NCBI GenBank assembly: GCA_001303695.1
Contig: LJUC01000005.1
Location: 1 to 35,488, forward strand
Length of the DNA stretch: 35,488 nucleotides
Source: Phycisphaerae bacterium SM23_30
GTDB lineage: Bacteria > Planctomycetota > Phycisphaerae > Sedimentisphaerales > SM23-30
Direction of reading: 5' to 3'
Shown: piece after piece, positions 1-8,528 of the stretch
How positions within the stretch are numbered: the first letter of the stretch is position 1
Layout of the letters: the number at the start of each line of letters is the position of its first letter
The notes under the pieces: generated by a model
The model's input: the letters and a program-made list of their open reading frames with translations, nothing else
Databases searched by the model: none
What the model was told of the DNA's origin: nothing
Position numbers and translations under genes: made by a program

Positions 1-5
1 CGGCG

Positions 6-2693
6 ATGGACGCGGCGCGGACCTCGTGGCGGCTGGGGGCGGACAAGGTGATTATCCTGTATCGCCGGACGCGGGCGGAGATGCCGGCAGACGAGATGGA
101 GATTGAAGATTGCCTCGAGGAAGGCATCGAGATCATGGAGTTGGCGGCGCCGGTGGGTATTGTGAAGGAGCAAGGCAAGCTCAAATCCCTGCGGTGCATC
201 CGGATGAAGCTGGGGGAGCCGGACGAGTCCGGCCGGCGGCGGCCGATCCCTCTGGAGGGCTCCGAGTTCGAACAGCAATGCCAGATGGCGGTTGCGGCCA
301 TCGGACAGGCGCCCGTCCTGGAGGGGCTGACCCAGGTGAAGGGTAAGGATATAGGAGTAACCAGATGGGGCACCTTCGTGGTCGATACCGAGACTATGAA
401 GACCAATATTGAGGGTGTTTTTGCGGGCGGGGATGCGGCCGATGACGGCCCGACGGTGGTAATAGACGCTATCCGGGACGGCCAGCGGGCGGCCCGCGCT
501 ATTGACGCCTATTTAACGGGCCAAAAGCCGGAGGCGAAGCCTTTTGTGGTGAAAAAGGAGTTCTGGAGCAAGCCCGGGCAAACCGAACTGGGCGAGGTGA
601 AGGAAAGTCCCCGTCACGAGGTGCACGTGATCGACGTAGAATTGCGGAAGAGCAACTTCAACGAGGTGGCGACCGGCTTCGAGTACGAAGACAACGAGCA
701 CGAATGCGAACGGTGCCTTTCCTGCGGGTGCCTCCGGTTCGAGGACTGTAATCTGAGGCTCTATGCCGAGCAGTACGGCGTGGATATGAATAAATTCAAA
801 GGTTACGTGCGCCGGCACAAGGTGGACGATCGTCATCCTTATATCGTCTATGATCCCAATAAATGCGTTCTTTGCGCCAGGTGTATCCGGACCTGCGCCC
901 GGATTTTGCCCATATCCGCGTTGGGACTGGTGGGGCGGGGCTTCCAGACGGAGATGAGACCGGCGTTGAACGATCCGCTGGTGCAAACGAGTTGCGTGAG
1001 CTGCGGCAACTGCGTGGATTCCTGTCCCACGGGGGCCCTGACTTTTAAGTATCCTTTTCCCGGTCGAGCCTCACTTTATACGGAAGATGGAAAGACGCAT
1101 TGTGGTTTCTGCTCATTAGCTTGTCCGATCACGGTCAAGAGATTCGGCGGGGATCGCTATTTTGTGGGCTCGTCCGGGGTTTGGGGCGAGTATTTGTGCC
1201 GATACGGCAGGTTTGGTCATGAGCTCTTTATTAAACAGAAAAGGATCGTCGCCCCGGAGGTCCGCAGCGGCAGGGAAAGGCGGAAAGTGGAGATCACAGA
1301 GGCCGGGCAAATGATAGTCAGGGGGATGAGAAGGGTGGCTGACAAATACGGCCCCGACAAGGCGGCGGTCTTTGTATCCCCGGAGCTTACCAACGAGGAG
1401 CTGTACCTGGCGGGCCGCATCGCCCGAGAGGGTGTGGGGACCAATAACGTGGCCTCCCTTTCGATTCTGGGCGCCGGCAAGGAAGCCGGGGTGCTGGATA
1501 GATCTTTGGGTTTTACCGCTTCCACCGCCGATCGGTCCTGTATCGACCGGGCTGACCTGATAATCTGCAACAACACCTCGATGGAGTCAGATCACCTGAT
1601 TCTGGCCGTGAAGGTGATACAGGCGGTCAAGGCGGGCGCCAAGCTTATCGTATCCAATTCCGCGCTGGATACGACCGACCAGCTTTTATCAACCCTGGCC
1701 TTGGATCCCATGCGGGGCAGGGCGGCCGTTCTGTGGAACGGAATCCTGCAGGTGCTGTTGGATCAAGGCTACTTTAAGGCGGGCTTTATCAATAAGATAG
1801 AAGGTGGTAAAGAGTTTTTGGCCCGGCGGGATTTTGGGATGGAGCGGGTATCCGATCTATCGGGTGTTGCTCCGGAGGGCATCCGCCAGGCCGCCGAGAT
1901 TATCCGTAAGGCAAAAAAGATGGTATTCATTCACAGTCCCGATCGTAACCAGGACCAGGCCCCGGGTGATATGGAGACGATAGCCAACTTTATCGTACTG
2001 CTGAGGGCAGTCGGCCGGGAAGCGGATCTGCTTCTGCCGCGAACCATCTCTAACAGTGCTTCTCTGGAGATAATGGGCGCAGATCCGGTATTTGGTCCCG
2101 GCCGGGTTGCTCCGGAGGGTAGTTATGCCGGCGCCGCCAGTCACGCGGAGTTACGTAAACTACTGACCGACAGAGAGATAAGGGCGGCGCTGATAATAGG
2201 AGAAGACCCTTTGGCCTGGGGGCAGAGCGGCGTGTGGTTTGAGAATTTGGAATTCCTGGCAACTATGGACTGGACAGACACCGAGACCACCCAGTATGCT
2301 GATGTAGTGTTGCCGGGCTCGACCTACCTGGAGGCCGGCGGCACCAGGTGCAACTTTGAAGGCCAGGTAATCGAGTTTTCCCGGACGGTGGAGCCGCCGG
2401 CGGGCGTTTCCGGGAGAGAAATACTGCAGGTATTGGCGGCGGAGTTCGGTATTGAAACAGGATCCGAGCCCTTCCGGGAAATTGAGGGTATAATGCGTGA
2501 TAAACTCGGCCCCAGGCGGTGCTTTTATTGGAACACGGGTCAAGAGCGCGTTTTGGATGAGGGAAAGCTGCGTCTGGTTGCCGCGGAGACGGGTTTTCGT
2601 ACGGGTTCGATTCCGCCGCCCCTGACCCATGGAGAGAAGTACAAAAAGCAAATCAGGGACGTAGGCACCGACAGGTTCAGAGTCAGGTATTGA
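6..2693 (+). CDS. Fused oxidoreductase (5'-truncated by window): GltD-like FAD/NAD(P)-binding domain, 4Fe-4S ferredoxin domain, molybdopterin oxidoreductase/NuoG-FdhA-like domain
   Basis: GltD-like segment (ILYRRTRAEMPADEMEIEDCLEEGIEIMEL ... GVFAGGDAADDGPTVVIDAIRDGQRAA); Cys clusters CERCLSCGC, CVLCARCIRTC and CVSCGNCVDSCPTGA; THCGFCSLACP...GEYLCRYGRFG Mo/W-type 4Fe-4S motif; molybdopterin-like C-terminus (YADVVLPGSTYLEAGGTRCNFEGQVIEF). Confidence 0.85.
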   Translation: MDAARTSWRLGADKVIILYRRTRAEMPADEMEIEDCLEEGIEIMELAAPVGIVKEQGKLKSLRCIRMKLGEPDESGRRRPIPLEGSEFEQQCQMAVAAIGQAPVLEGLTQVKGKDIGVTRWGTFVVDTETMKTNIEGVFAGGDAADDGPTVVIDAIRDGQRAARAIDAYLTGQKPEAKPFVVKKEFWSKPGQTELGEVKESPRHEVHVIDVELRKSNFNEVATGFEYEDNEHECERCLSCGCLRFEDCNLRLYAEQYGVDMNKFKGYVRRHKVDDRHPYIVYDPNKCVLCARCIRTCARILPISALGLVGRGFQTEMRPALNDPLVQTSCVSCGNCVDSCPTGALTFKYPFPGRASLYTEDGKTHCGFCSLACPITVKRFGGDRYFVGSSGVWGEYLCRYGRFGHELFIKQKRIVAPEVRSGRERRKVEITEAGQMIVRGMRRVADKYGPDKAAVFVSPELTNEELYLAGRIAREGVGTNNVASLSILGAGKEAGVLDRSLGFTASTADRSCIDRADLIICNNTSMESDHLILAVKVIQAVKAGAKLIVSNSALDTTDQLLSTLALDPMRGRAAVLWNGILQVLLDQGYFKAGFINKIEGGKEFLARRDFGMERVSDLSGVAPEGIRQAAEIIRKAKKMVFIHSPDRNQDQAPGDMETIANFIVLLRAVGREADLLLPRTISNSASLEIMGADPVFGPGRVAPEGSYAGAASHAELRKLLTDREIRAALIIGEDPLAWGQSGVWFENLEFLATMDWTDTETTQYADVVLPGSTYLEAGGTRCNFEGQVIEFSRTVEPPAGVSGREILQVLAAEFGIETGSEPFREIEGIMRDKLGPRRCFYWNTGQERVLDEGKLRLVAAETGFRTGSIPPPLTHGEKYKKQIRDVGTDRFRVRY

Positions 2694-2754
2694 TAATACA
2701 AAAAGCCTGTGCCGGGAAGGTTTTCCGAGGGCAGGCAGGTTTGAGGGGAGGTTC

Positions 2755-4749
2755 TTGGTCATGCTCAGGCGTGAAAGTCTTTACTATTTTATGGAAAGTA
2801 TTTTCGACTACCTGCTGGTAGTGGATGACGAAGAACAGATACTTCACGTCAACGAGCTTTTCGACAAAGATTACTCCCAAAAATCTTCTCTGCGGCACCG
2901 TTATCTGAGCGAGGTCATAACGTCGGACTCAAGCATGATGTTCCGAGCGGCGATGGCCCAGGCCAGAGCGGGGATCCGAAGCATTGCCGTTTACAGCGCC
3001 AAAGATAACAAGTCCCGATCCATACCTCTAAAGGCCGGATTTGCCGAGACCGAAAGCGGGGGGGTATGGCTGTTCTTCGGTAACAAGGTGGAAGGGTTAA
3101 GTAAAAAGGAGGAATGGGAAAAAAATGAAAGAATAAAGGAATTGGCCTGCCTTTACGAGGTGGCCGACTGGATTGAGGTTTCCAGTTCCGTGGATGAATT
3201 TTTTAGTAAGCTGCCGCGGTATCTTAGCGAGGGGATGCTTTATCCGGAAGAAGTGTTGGTATATTCAGTCTATCAGGGTGTGGAGTACGGACAAAAAATT
3301 TCTTCGAAAAACTATCTATCGGTCAAGTTGGTGGTAGGAAAGCAGCATAAAGGCGAGGTCCGGGTGGGTTATCCGGATGATAAATATGAGCTGCTGCCGG
3401 AAGAGCAGAAGATGCTGGATGAAATCGGCCGCATTCTTAATCTGGCCCTGGAACGAAAGGAACTCCGGGAGAAAATCGCCCTGATCCAGAAAGAAGAGGC
3501 GGATTACCACCGCCGTCTGCAGGAGTTGAAGGCCGAGATTGCCTCCCGCACGAAAGAGCTCGAGGAGCAAAAAAACAATCTCAGCATTGTGAATTCCTAC
3601 ATGGACCGGCTCAACCGGGGCTGGGAAGAGGCCAAGTTCCGCCTGGAGACGATGTTCAAGGCCATACCGGATGAAGTGGTGCTGATTGACAAGAACCGTA
3701 AGATCATTATGACCAATCGGGAGAACGTGGAACCGGGTGATTTTTGTTATCGAACCTTTTTCGAGAGAGACCGGCCCTGCAAAGACTGCCGGCTGGCCCG
3801 GATCCTTAGGGACAAGACGCCGCTAATGCTCACCATGAAGCACAATGATCGATATTTACAGGTGCACGCCCTGCCGGTTTATAACCAGCGGCACGAAGTG
3901 GACGGCATTCTGGAGTTTTACCGGGACGTCACGCTGGAGAAGACCTACGATCAGCAACTGCAGCAGGCCGACAAGCTGGCCTCGCTGGGACAACTGGTCA
4001 GCGGCATCGGCCATGAGATCAACAATCCCAACCAGTTCATCCGCGGAAATATAAAGATCGTTAAGCAGGCGCTGGATGACCTGCTGCCGCTTGTGGACGA
4101 GTACTATAAGTCGCATCCGAATCTGAAGATTGCCCGGCTTGATTATGATTTCCTCCGGGAACACATTATGACTCTGGTTGACGATATGGCGCACGGCTCC
4201 GAAAGAATTACCCGAATCGTGGAAGGTCTGCGGGGTTTCGCCCGCAAGGACGAAGGACTGTTAGTGGACACGGTGGATATAAATACGCTCATCGAGGCCA
4301 GCGCCCGCCTGGTGCACAACGAGGTGCATAAGCGCGCCGATATCAAGCTGGATTTGGCGGAGGATCTGCCGAGTTTCACGGGAAACTCCCAAAAGATCGA
4401 ACAGGTTTTCGTCAATCTGCTGGTCAATGCCAGCCATGCCATGCGGGAGGGCGTTAAAGGTTTGATCACCATCCGCACCCGGAGGGAGAATAAAGACCTG
4501 GTCGTAGAGGTCGAGGACAACGGGGTGGGGATGAACCAGAAGACCATGAAACAGATTTTCGATCCCTTTTTCACCACCAAGCGGGCCAAAGGAGGGACGG
4601 GGCTGGGGCTGGCCATTGCCTACCGGATAATCGAGGAGCACGGCGGAACCATCTCCGTCACCAGTGAGCCTGGCCGCGGCGCCAAGTTTACCATCCGGAT
4701 ACCGGTGCAAAGCGGCGCCGGCGCCGCCAAGGAAGATCCCAGGCCATGA
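2755..4749 (+). CDS. Sensor histidine kinase with N-terminal sensory region, PAS domain, HisKA and HATPase_c
   Basis: PAS-like FKAIPDEVVLIDKNRKIIMTN; H-box ASLGQLVSGIGHEINNPNQFI; N box NLLVNASHAM; G boxes VEDNGVGM and GGTGLGLAI. Confidence 0.93.
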   Translation: MVMLRRESLYYFMESIFDYLLVVDDEEQILHVNELFDKDYSQKSSLRHRYLSEVITSDSSMMFRAAMAQARAGIRSIAVYSAKDNKSRSIPLKAGFAETESGGVWLFFGNKVEGLSKKEEWEKNERIKELACLYEVADWIEVSSSVDEFFSKLPRYLSEGMLYPEEVLVYSVYQGVEYGQKISSKNYLSVKLVVGKQHKGEVRVGYPDDKYELLPEEQKMLDEIGRILNLALERKELREKIALIQKEEADYHRRLQELKAEIASRTKELEEQKNNLSIVNSYMDRLNRGWEEAKFRLETMFKAIPDEVVLIDKNRKIIMTNRENVEPGDFCYRTFFERDRPCKDCRLARILRDKTPLMLTMKHNDRYLQVHALPVYNQRHEVDGILEFYRDVTLEKTYDQQLQQADKLASLGQLVSGIGHEINNPNQFIRGNIKIVKQALDDLLPLVDEYYKSHPNLKIARLDYDFLREHIMTLVDDMAHGSERITRIVEGLRGFARKDEGLLVDTVDINTLIEASARLVHNEVHKRADIKLDLAEDLPSFTGNSQKIEQVFVNLLVNASHAMREGVKGLITIRTRRENKDLVVEVEDNGVGMNQKTMKQIFDPFFTTKRAKGGTGLGLAIAYRIIEEHGGTISVTSEPGRGAKFTIRIPVQSGAGAAKEDPRP

Positions 4750-6101
4750 AAAAGATACTTATTGTTGACGATGACGTGGCGGTGACCAACTATTTCAATG
4801 TTTTTTTAACGCAGACGGGCCGCTTTAACCTGGCGGTGGTTAACGATTCTCGCGAAGTAGCCGGCGCGCTGGCGCGGGAGCCCTTCGACATTATACTGCT
4901 GGACATGGACATGCCTAACGTGAGCGGGATAGACATCCTCAGCGACATGCGTCAGAAGGGCCTGGATATTCCGGTGGTGGTTCTGACGGGCGTCAGCGAC
5001 GTGGACCTGGCCGTTAACGCCATGAAGCTCGGCGCCTTTGATTATTTGATAAAACCGGTGGAGGATGAGAAGCTTTTAGAGGTACTCGAAAGTGCGGCGG
5101 CGCATCGGGATATCCATCAGACTATCGAACGGCTTCCGCCCCAGTTAACGCGGCAGGAACTAACCCATCCCGCCGCCTTCGACCATTTTCCCACCCGTGA
5201 TGCGGGTATGATCCGTCTTTTACACCAGGCGGAAAAGATGGCCTCCAGCGATCTGAGCATTTTTATCTGGGGGGAGCGGGGTACGGGCAAAGAATCTCTG
5301 GCGCGGGCCATTCATCAGGCCAGCGCCAGGGCGGAGAAACCTTTCCTGGCAGTGGAGGCGGACAGTCAGGACCCGGAGAGGTTTTGCGCCTTTTTCTTCG
5401 GTCAGGCCCGGAGATGGAGCAGTTCCGAGCAGGAGTCAACCGGCATATTGGAAGAAGCCGACGGGGGAACTTTGTTTCTGGACAACATCGACGCCCTGAC
5501 GCTGCCGGTGCAGGTACGACTTAAGCGGGTGATCCAGACGGGAGAATACTGCCGGGAAAGCTCCGCGCAGGTGCGAAAAATTGATGTTCGGATGATTGTC
5601 TCATCCACGCACGACCTCACCCTTCAGGAGTACGAAGATGTATTTTCCCGAGACCTGCTGTATCATCTGATGGTCAACTCGATCAGGATTCCGTCCCTCA
5701 GGGAACGGCTCGACGACCTCGGCTTGCTGGCGGAGCATTTTCTGAAAGAACAATGCCAAAAAACGGGAAAGAAGATCACGGGCTTTTCCCGGGATTTCCT
5801 CGATTGCCTGAGGAGATACAGCTTTCCCGATAATGTACAGGAGCTGGGCACCATTATCGCCGGGGCGGTGGCCGGGGCGGAATCCGACATTATCACCGAA
5901 AGCGCCCTGCCTGCCTATATCAAAGACCAGATCAAGCCGGAAGCCGCCGCGGCCGGTGAAGGTTTCCGGCCCCGGAGACTGGAAGAGGTAATCAAAGAGC
6001 ATGTTCAGAATACTTTGGAGTATTTCGGGCAGGATCGGCAGAAAGCGGCAGAAAGATTAGGGGTGCCGCTCGAAGAAATCGATCGAATCATCGGGGGATA
6101 A
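4746..6101 (+). CDS. NtrC-family response regulator: receiver, sigma54-type AAA+ domain (degenerate motifs), short Fis-like C-terminus
   Basis: Receiver KKILIVDDDVAV...IILLDMDMPNVSG...LIKPVEDEKL; Walker A GERGTGKE; Walker B-like GGTLFLDNID; SLRERLDDL; C-term RRLEEVIKEHVQNTLEYFGQDRQKAAERLGV; 4-nt overlap with the kinase gene. Confidence 0.9.
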   Translation: MKKILIVDDDVAVTNYFNVFLTQTGRFNLAVVNDSREVAGALAREPFDIILLDMDMPNVSGIDILSDMRQKGLDIPVVVLTGVSDVDLAVNAMKLGAFDYLIKPVEDEKLLEVLESAAAHRDIHQTIERLPPQLTRQELTHPAAFDHFPTRDAGMIRLLHQAEKMASSDLSIFIWGERGTGKESLARAIHQASARAEKPFLAVEADSQDPERFCAFFFGQARRWSSSEQESTGILEEADGGTLFLDNIDALTLPVQVRLKRVIQTGEYCRESSAQVRKIDVRMIVSSTHDLTLQEYEDVFSRDLLYHLMVNSIRIPSLRERLDDLGLLAEHFLKEQCQKTGKKITGFSRDFLDCLRRYSFPDNVQELGTIIAGAVAGAESDIITESALPAYIKDQIKPEAAAAGEGFRPRRLEEVIKEHVQNTLEYFGQDRQKAAERLGVPLEEIDRIIGG

Positions 6102-6172
6102 ATAGATTTTTTCCCGGCGTTTCGGGGCTCAGAATGACGGAAGTAGCTGCCGGTGTGGCAAGGGAGGTTTTG

Positions 6173-6406
6173 TTATAGGTTTCTAGTATCTGCACCGGCG
6201 TCTTGTTTACCCTGTTTTTCTTTCCAGGTGTTTATGACATCGCTGAACTTTTCATCGATATGCCGGATAAACCAAACGTCAATTATCGACTTTTTGAAGC
6301 GCCACTCCCGTCCTAATTTAGCGGCAGGTATTTTTTTTTCCTGGGCCCAGGTATAAATGGTCTGAGGTTTGAGTCTCAGATAGGCGGCCACTTCTTCCAG
6401 GGTCAT
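6173..6406 (-). CDS. Excisionase/MerR-like helix-turn-helix DNA-binding protein (HTH_17 type)
   Basis: MTLEEVAAYLRLKPQTIYTWAQEKKIPAAKLGREWRFKKSIIDVW; the provided ORF starts at 6478, but the ATG at 6406 (or GTG at 6421) fits better because 6478 lies deep inside the upstream gene. Confidence 0.85.
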   Translation of the reverse strand: MTLEEVAAYLRLKPQTIYTWAQEKKIPAAKLGREWRFKKSIIDVWFIRHIDEKFSDVINTWKEKQGKQDAGADTRNL

Positions 6407-6410
6407 AATG

Positions 6411-7190
6411 TCATTTTCCACTGACTTTTCCTTCTTTGTTGGGTTCCATGGTATCCTGAGCCGCCGACGGTTCGACATTCTTACGGTTAGTTTTCTCCGG
6501 GGCAGATTTAACCAAGTCTGTCATGGATCGAATCACCGCTATATAAAAGTTTCCTTCTCGCGCCCTAAATAATTCAAAGGGCAGATCTCGGGCCCCGATA
6601 AAGGGTCTCAAATTCCAGGCCAGCTGCATGCCGACGAAGGCCAGGATTATAATCCAAAACCGGAAAACAACCACCCCGGTTCTCGGATAAATATTTTTTT
6701 TCTCGCAGGAGAAGCGCAAGGCGTCCAAGATAGTTTTCATACCGAAGATACCGGCCAGGGCGAATATGACAACATGTAAAAGTTTCAGGAAAGAGTAGTT
6801 GTCGCCGGTGATGACAAAGAAAAGGACAATGGGGGCGAAGGCGACCATAATCAGCCCCATCACCACAAAGCCTGACAGGATAACCATAAACACCTGCCAG
6901 AACCTAAGCCGGGACCCCAGAGCGTATTGAATGATAAAAAAGGCGGGAAAGCATATTAACATCCCCAGTGAAAGAAGCAGAGGTACTTTTATGGCAGAGG
7001 CAAGCGCCTGTCGATAATCAAAGAAGCTTCCCATAACAATGCCATACACAAACGAACAGATAATCAAGAGTTTGAACAGGTTCACCGCTCGAGGCAGCAT
7101 GTTTTCATCGCTGATTAACGTTTCAAAGAACTTTTCCTTATCCTGAAAATCCCGAAAGAATTCCGTCGATAATATTCTTTTTTTCTCCAT
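6411..7190 (-). CDS. Yip1-like multi-pass membrane protein of unknown function
   Basis: Several hydrophobic segments (LFKLLIICSFVYGIVMG, LLLSLGMLICFPAFFIIQYAL, VFMVILSGFVVMGLIMVAFAPIVLFFVI); Yip1-like layout. Confidence 0.65.
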   Translation of the reverse strand: MEKKRILSTEFFRDFQDKEKFFETLISDENMLPRAVNLFKLLIICSFVYGIVMGSFFDYRQALASAIKVPLLLSLGMLICFPAFFIIQYALGSRLRFWQVFMVILSGFVVMGLIMVAFAPIVLFFVITGDNYSFLKLLHVVIFALAGIFGMKTILDALRFSCEKKNIYPRTGVVVFRFWIIILAFVGMQLAWNLRPFIGARDLPFELFRAREGNFYIAVIRSMTDLVKSAPEKTNRKNVEPSAAQDTMEPNKEGKVSGK

Positions 7191-7199
7191 AGATTTCTC

Positions 7200-7380
7200 C
7201 TTATTTAATATTTATTATATATTTTAAGTGTATATTATGTATTTATCAAATATAATGTTATATATTACTGTATATTATTATATATTATTATTTTACTCGG
7301 TAAAATGGGAATATTAGTTTAGGGGGGTATATTCTTTAAGTCATTTATTTACAAAAGTTTACATTGAATGAGGAGTGCAA
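7200..7380. promoter_or_regulatory. AT-rich intergenic island with TATATTA-type repeats
   Basis: TATATTACTG TATATTATTA TATATTATTA at 7261-7290 is three adjacent 10-bp units; related TATATTATG and ATATAATG upstream; strongly AT-rich against a GC-richer window. Confidence 0.6.
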
Positions 7381-7411
7381 TTAGGATATTAACGCTAAAG
7401 GTGGAGGCTAT

Positions 7412-8509
7412 TCAGCCGATGACTTCTTTGAAGACCCGATAGAAATTTTGGCCCATGATTTTTTCGATGTCGCCGGTTTTATAGCGGCGTTTTTCGAGGC
7501 CGGTGCGAACGGTCTCCATGCGTCGGGGCCCGTTTAATTCGGCAATGAAAAAGGGCCAGTCGATCTGGTTCACCTCGGCGCCGCGGAAGACACCTTTGGT
7601 GCTTTTGCCGACCATTTCCTTTTGCAGGCGCTTAAATTCTTGCTCGGTATCGGGAATATATTGGTGTTCGCGGTCGCTGGAGATGCCGACGTGGTCGAGG
7701 CCGGCAACTTTGACGGCGTGATCGATGTGGTTTAAGTAATCATCCAGGGTGTTGCGTTGTTTGGGGCCTAAAAAAGGATTGATCTGATAGATGCCGATGA
7801 CGCCGCCCTTATCGGCCAGGGCTCTCATGTTTTCGTCGGTGGTGTTTCGGGGGTGATCGAAGACGGTCTTGCAGCCGGAATGACCGACGATGACGGTTTT
7901 TTTGGAGTATTTGATGCCGTCGGCCATGGTGGCCATGGAGGCGTGGGATAAATCGACCAGCATATTCAGGCGGTTCATGCGATCAATGACCTGCAGGCCG
8001 AATTCGGAGAGGCCGGCGTTGGTGCGGTCCATGCAGCCGTCGCCCACCAGATTCCTGACATTGTAGGTCAGTTGAATGCTGGTGACGCCGAGGTTGCGGA
8101 AAAAGTCAATCTTATCGAGGTCATATTCGATGGGGGTGGCGTTCTGGAAGTAGTACATCAAGGCCAGGCGGCCTTGTTTTTGGGCCTTGTCGAGGTCGGC
8201 GACGCAGGCGGCTTTGGTGAGAAAGTCTCGATTATCATTGACGTACCGTTCATACTGCGCATAGGTATCAACTACAATCCTGAATGCCCGAGAGGGAGGC
8301 AGAGGGCTGCCCAGGGAGATGCGTACGACGTTGGTGCCGCCGGCGAGCACCTCTTTAATCAGGTCCATGGGATAAGTGACTCTGATTTCGGCCATTCCGT
8401 CGATAACGAGGGAATTGGATTTTTGTTGAGGTCTGGCGCTATCGGCCATACCCCAGGCAAGAGCGGGTACGGCTAAAGATGCGGTTTTTAAGAAATCTCG
8501 TCTGTTCAT
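7412..8509 (-). CDS. Peptidase M19 (membrane dipeptidase)-like protein, Tat-signal bearing, divergent metal site
   Basis: Tat signal MNRRDFLKTASLAVPALAWG; M19 landmarks GLSEFGLQVIDRMNRLNMLVDLSHAS, GHSGCKTVFDHPRNTTDENMRALADKGGVIGIYQINPFLG, VGISSDREH, GDIEKIMGQNFYRV. Confidence 0.88.
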   Translation of the reverse strand: MNRRDFLKTASLAVPALAWGMADSARPQQKSNSLVIDGMAEIRVTYPMDLIKEVLAGGTNVVRISLGSPLPPSRAFRIVVDTYAQYERYVNDNRDFLTKAACVADLDKAQKQGRLALMYYFQNATPIEYDLDKIDFFRNLGVTSIQLTYNVRNLVGDGCMDRTNAGLSEFGLQVIDRMNRLNMLVDLSHASMATMADGIKYSKKTVIVGHSGCKTVFDHPRNTTDENMRALADKGGVIGIYQINPFLGPKQRNTLDDYLNHIDHAVKVAGLDHVGISSDREHQYIPDTEQEFKRLQKEMVGKSTKGVFRGAEVNQIDWPFFIAELNGPRRMETVRTGLEKRRYKTGDIEKIMGQNFYRVFKEVIG

Positions 8510-8528
8510 AGTAAATTCCTATTAGTTA

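Noticed and set aside
6-2693. Selenocysteine-containing formate dehydrogenase
   Set aside because: The ORF is continuous with no in-frame TGA and has no Cys/Sec at the expected ligand region.
2160-2762. 200-aa minus-strand ORF
   Set aside because: Antisense to the oxidoreductase C-terminus; no motif, Arg/Pro-rich shadow frame.
6173-6406. Excisionase as evidence for a prophage or integrative element
   Set aside because: HTH_17 proteins are common outside mobile elements; no integrase, att-like repeats or phage genes seen.
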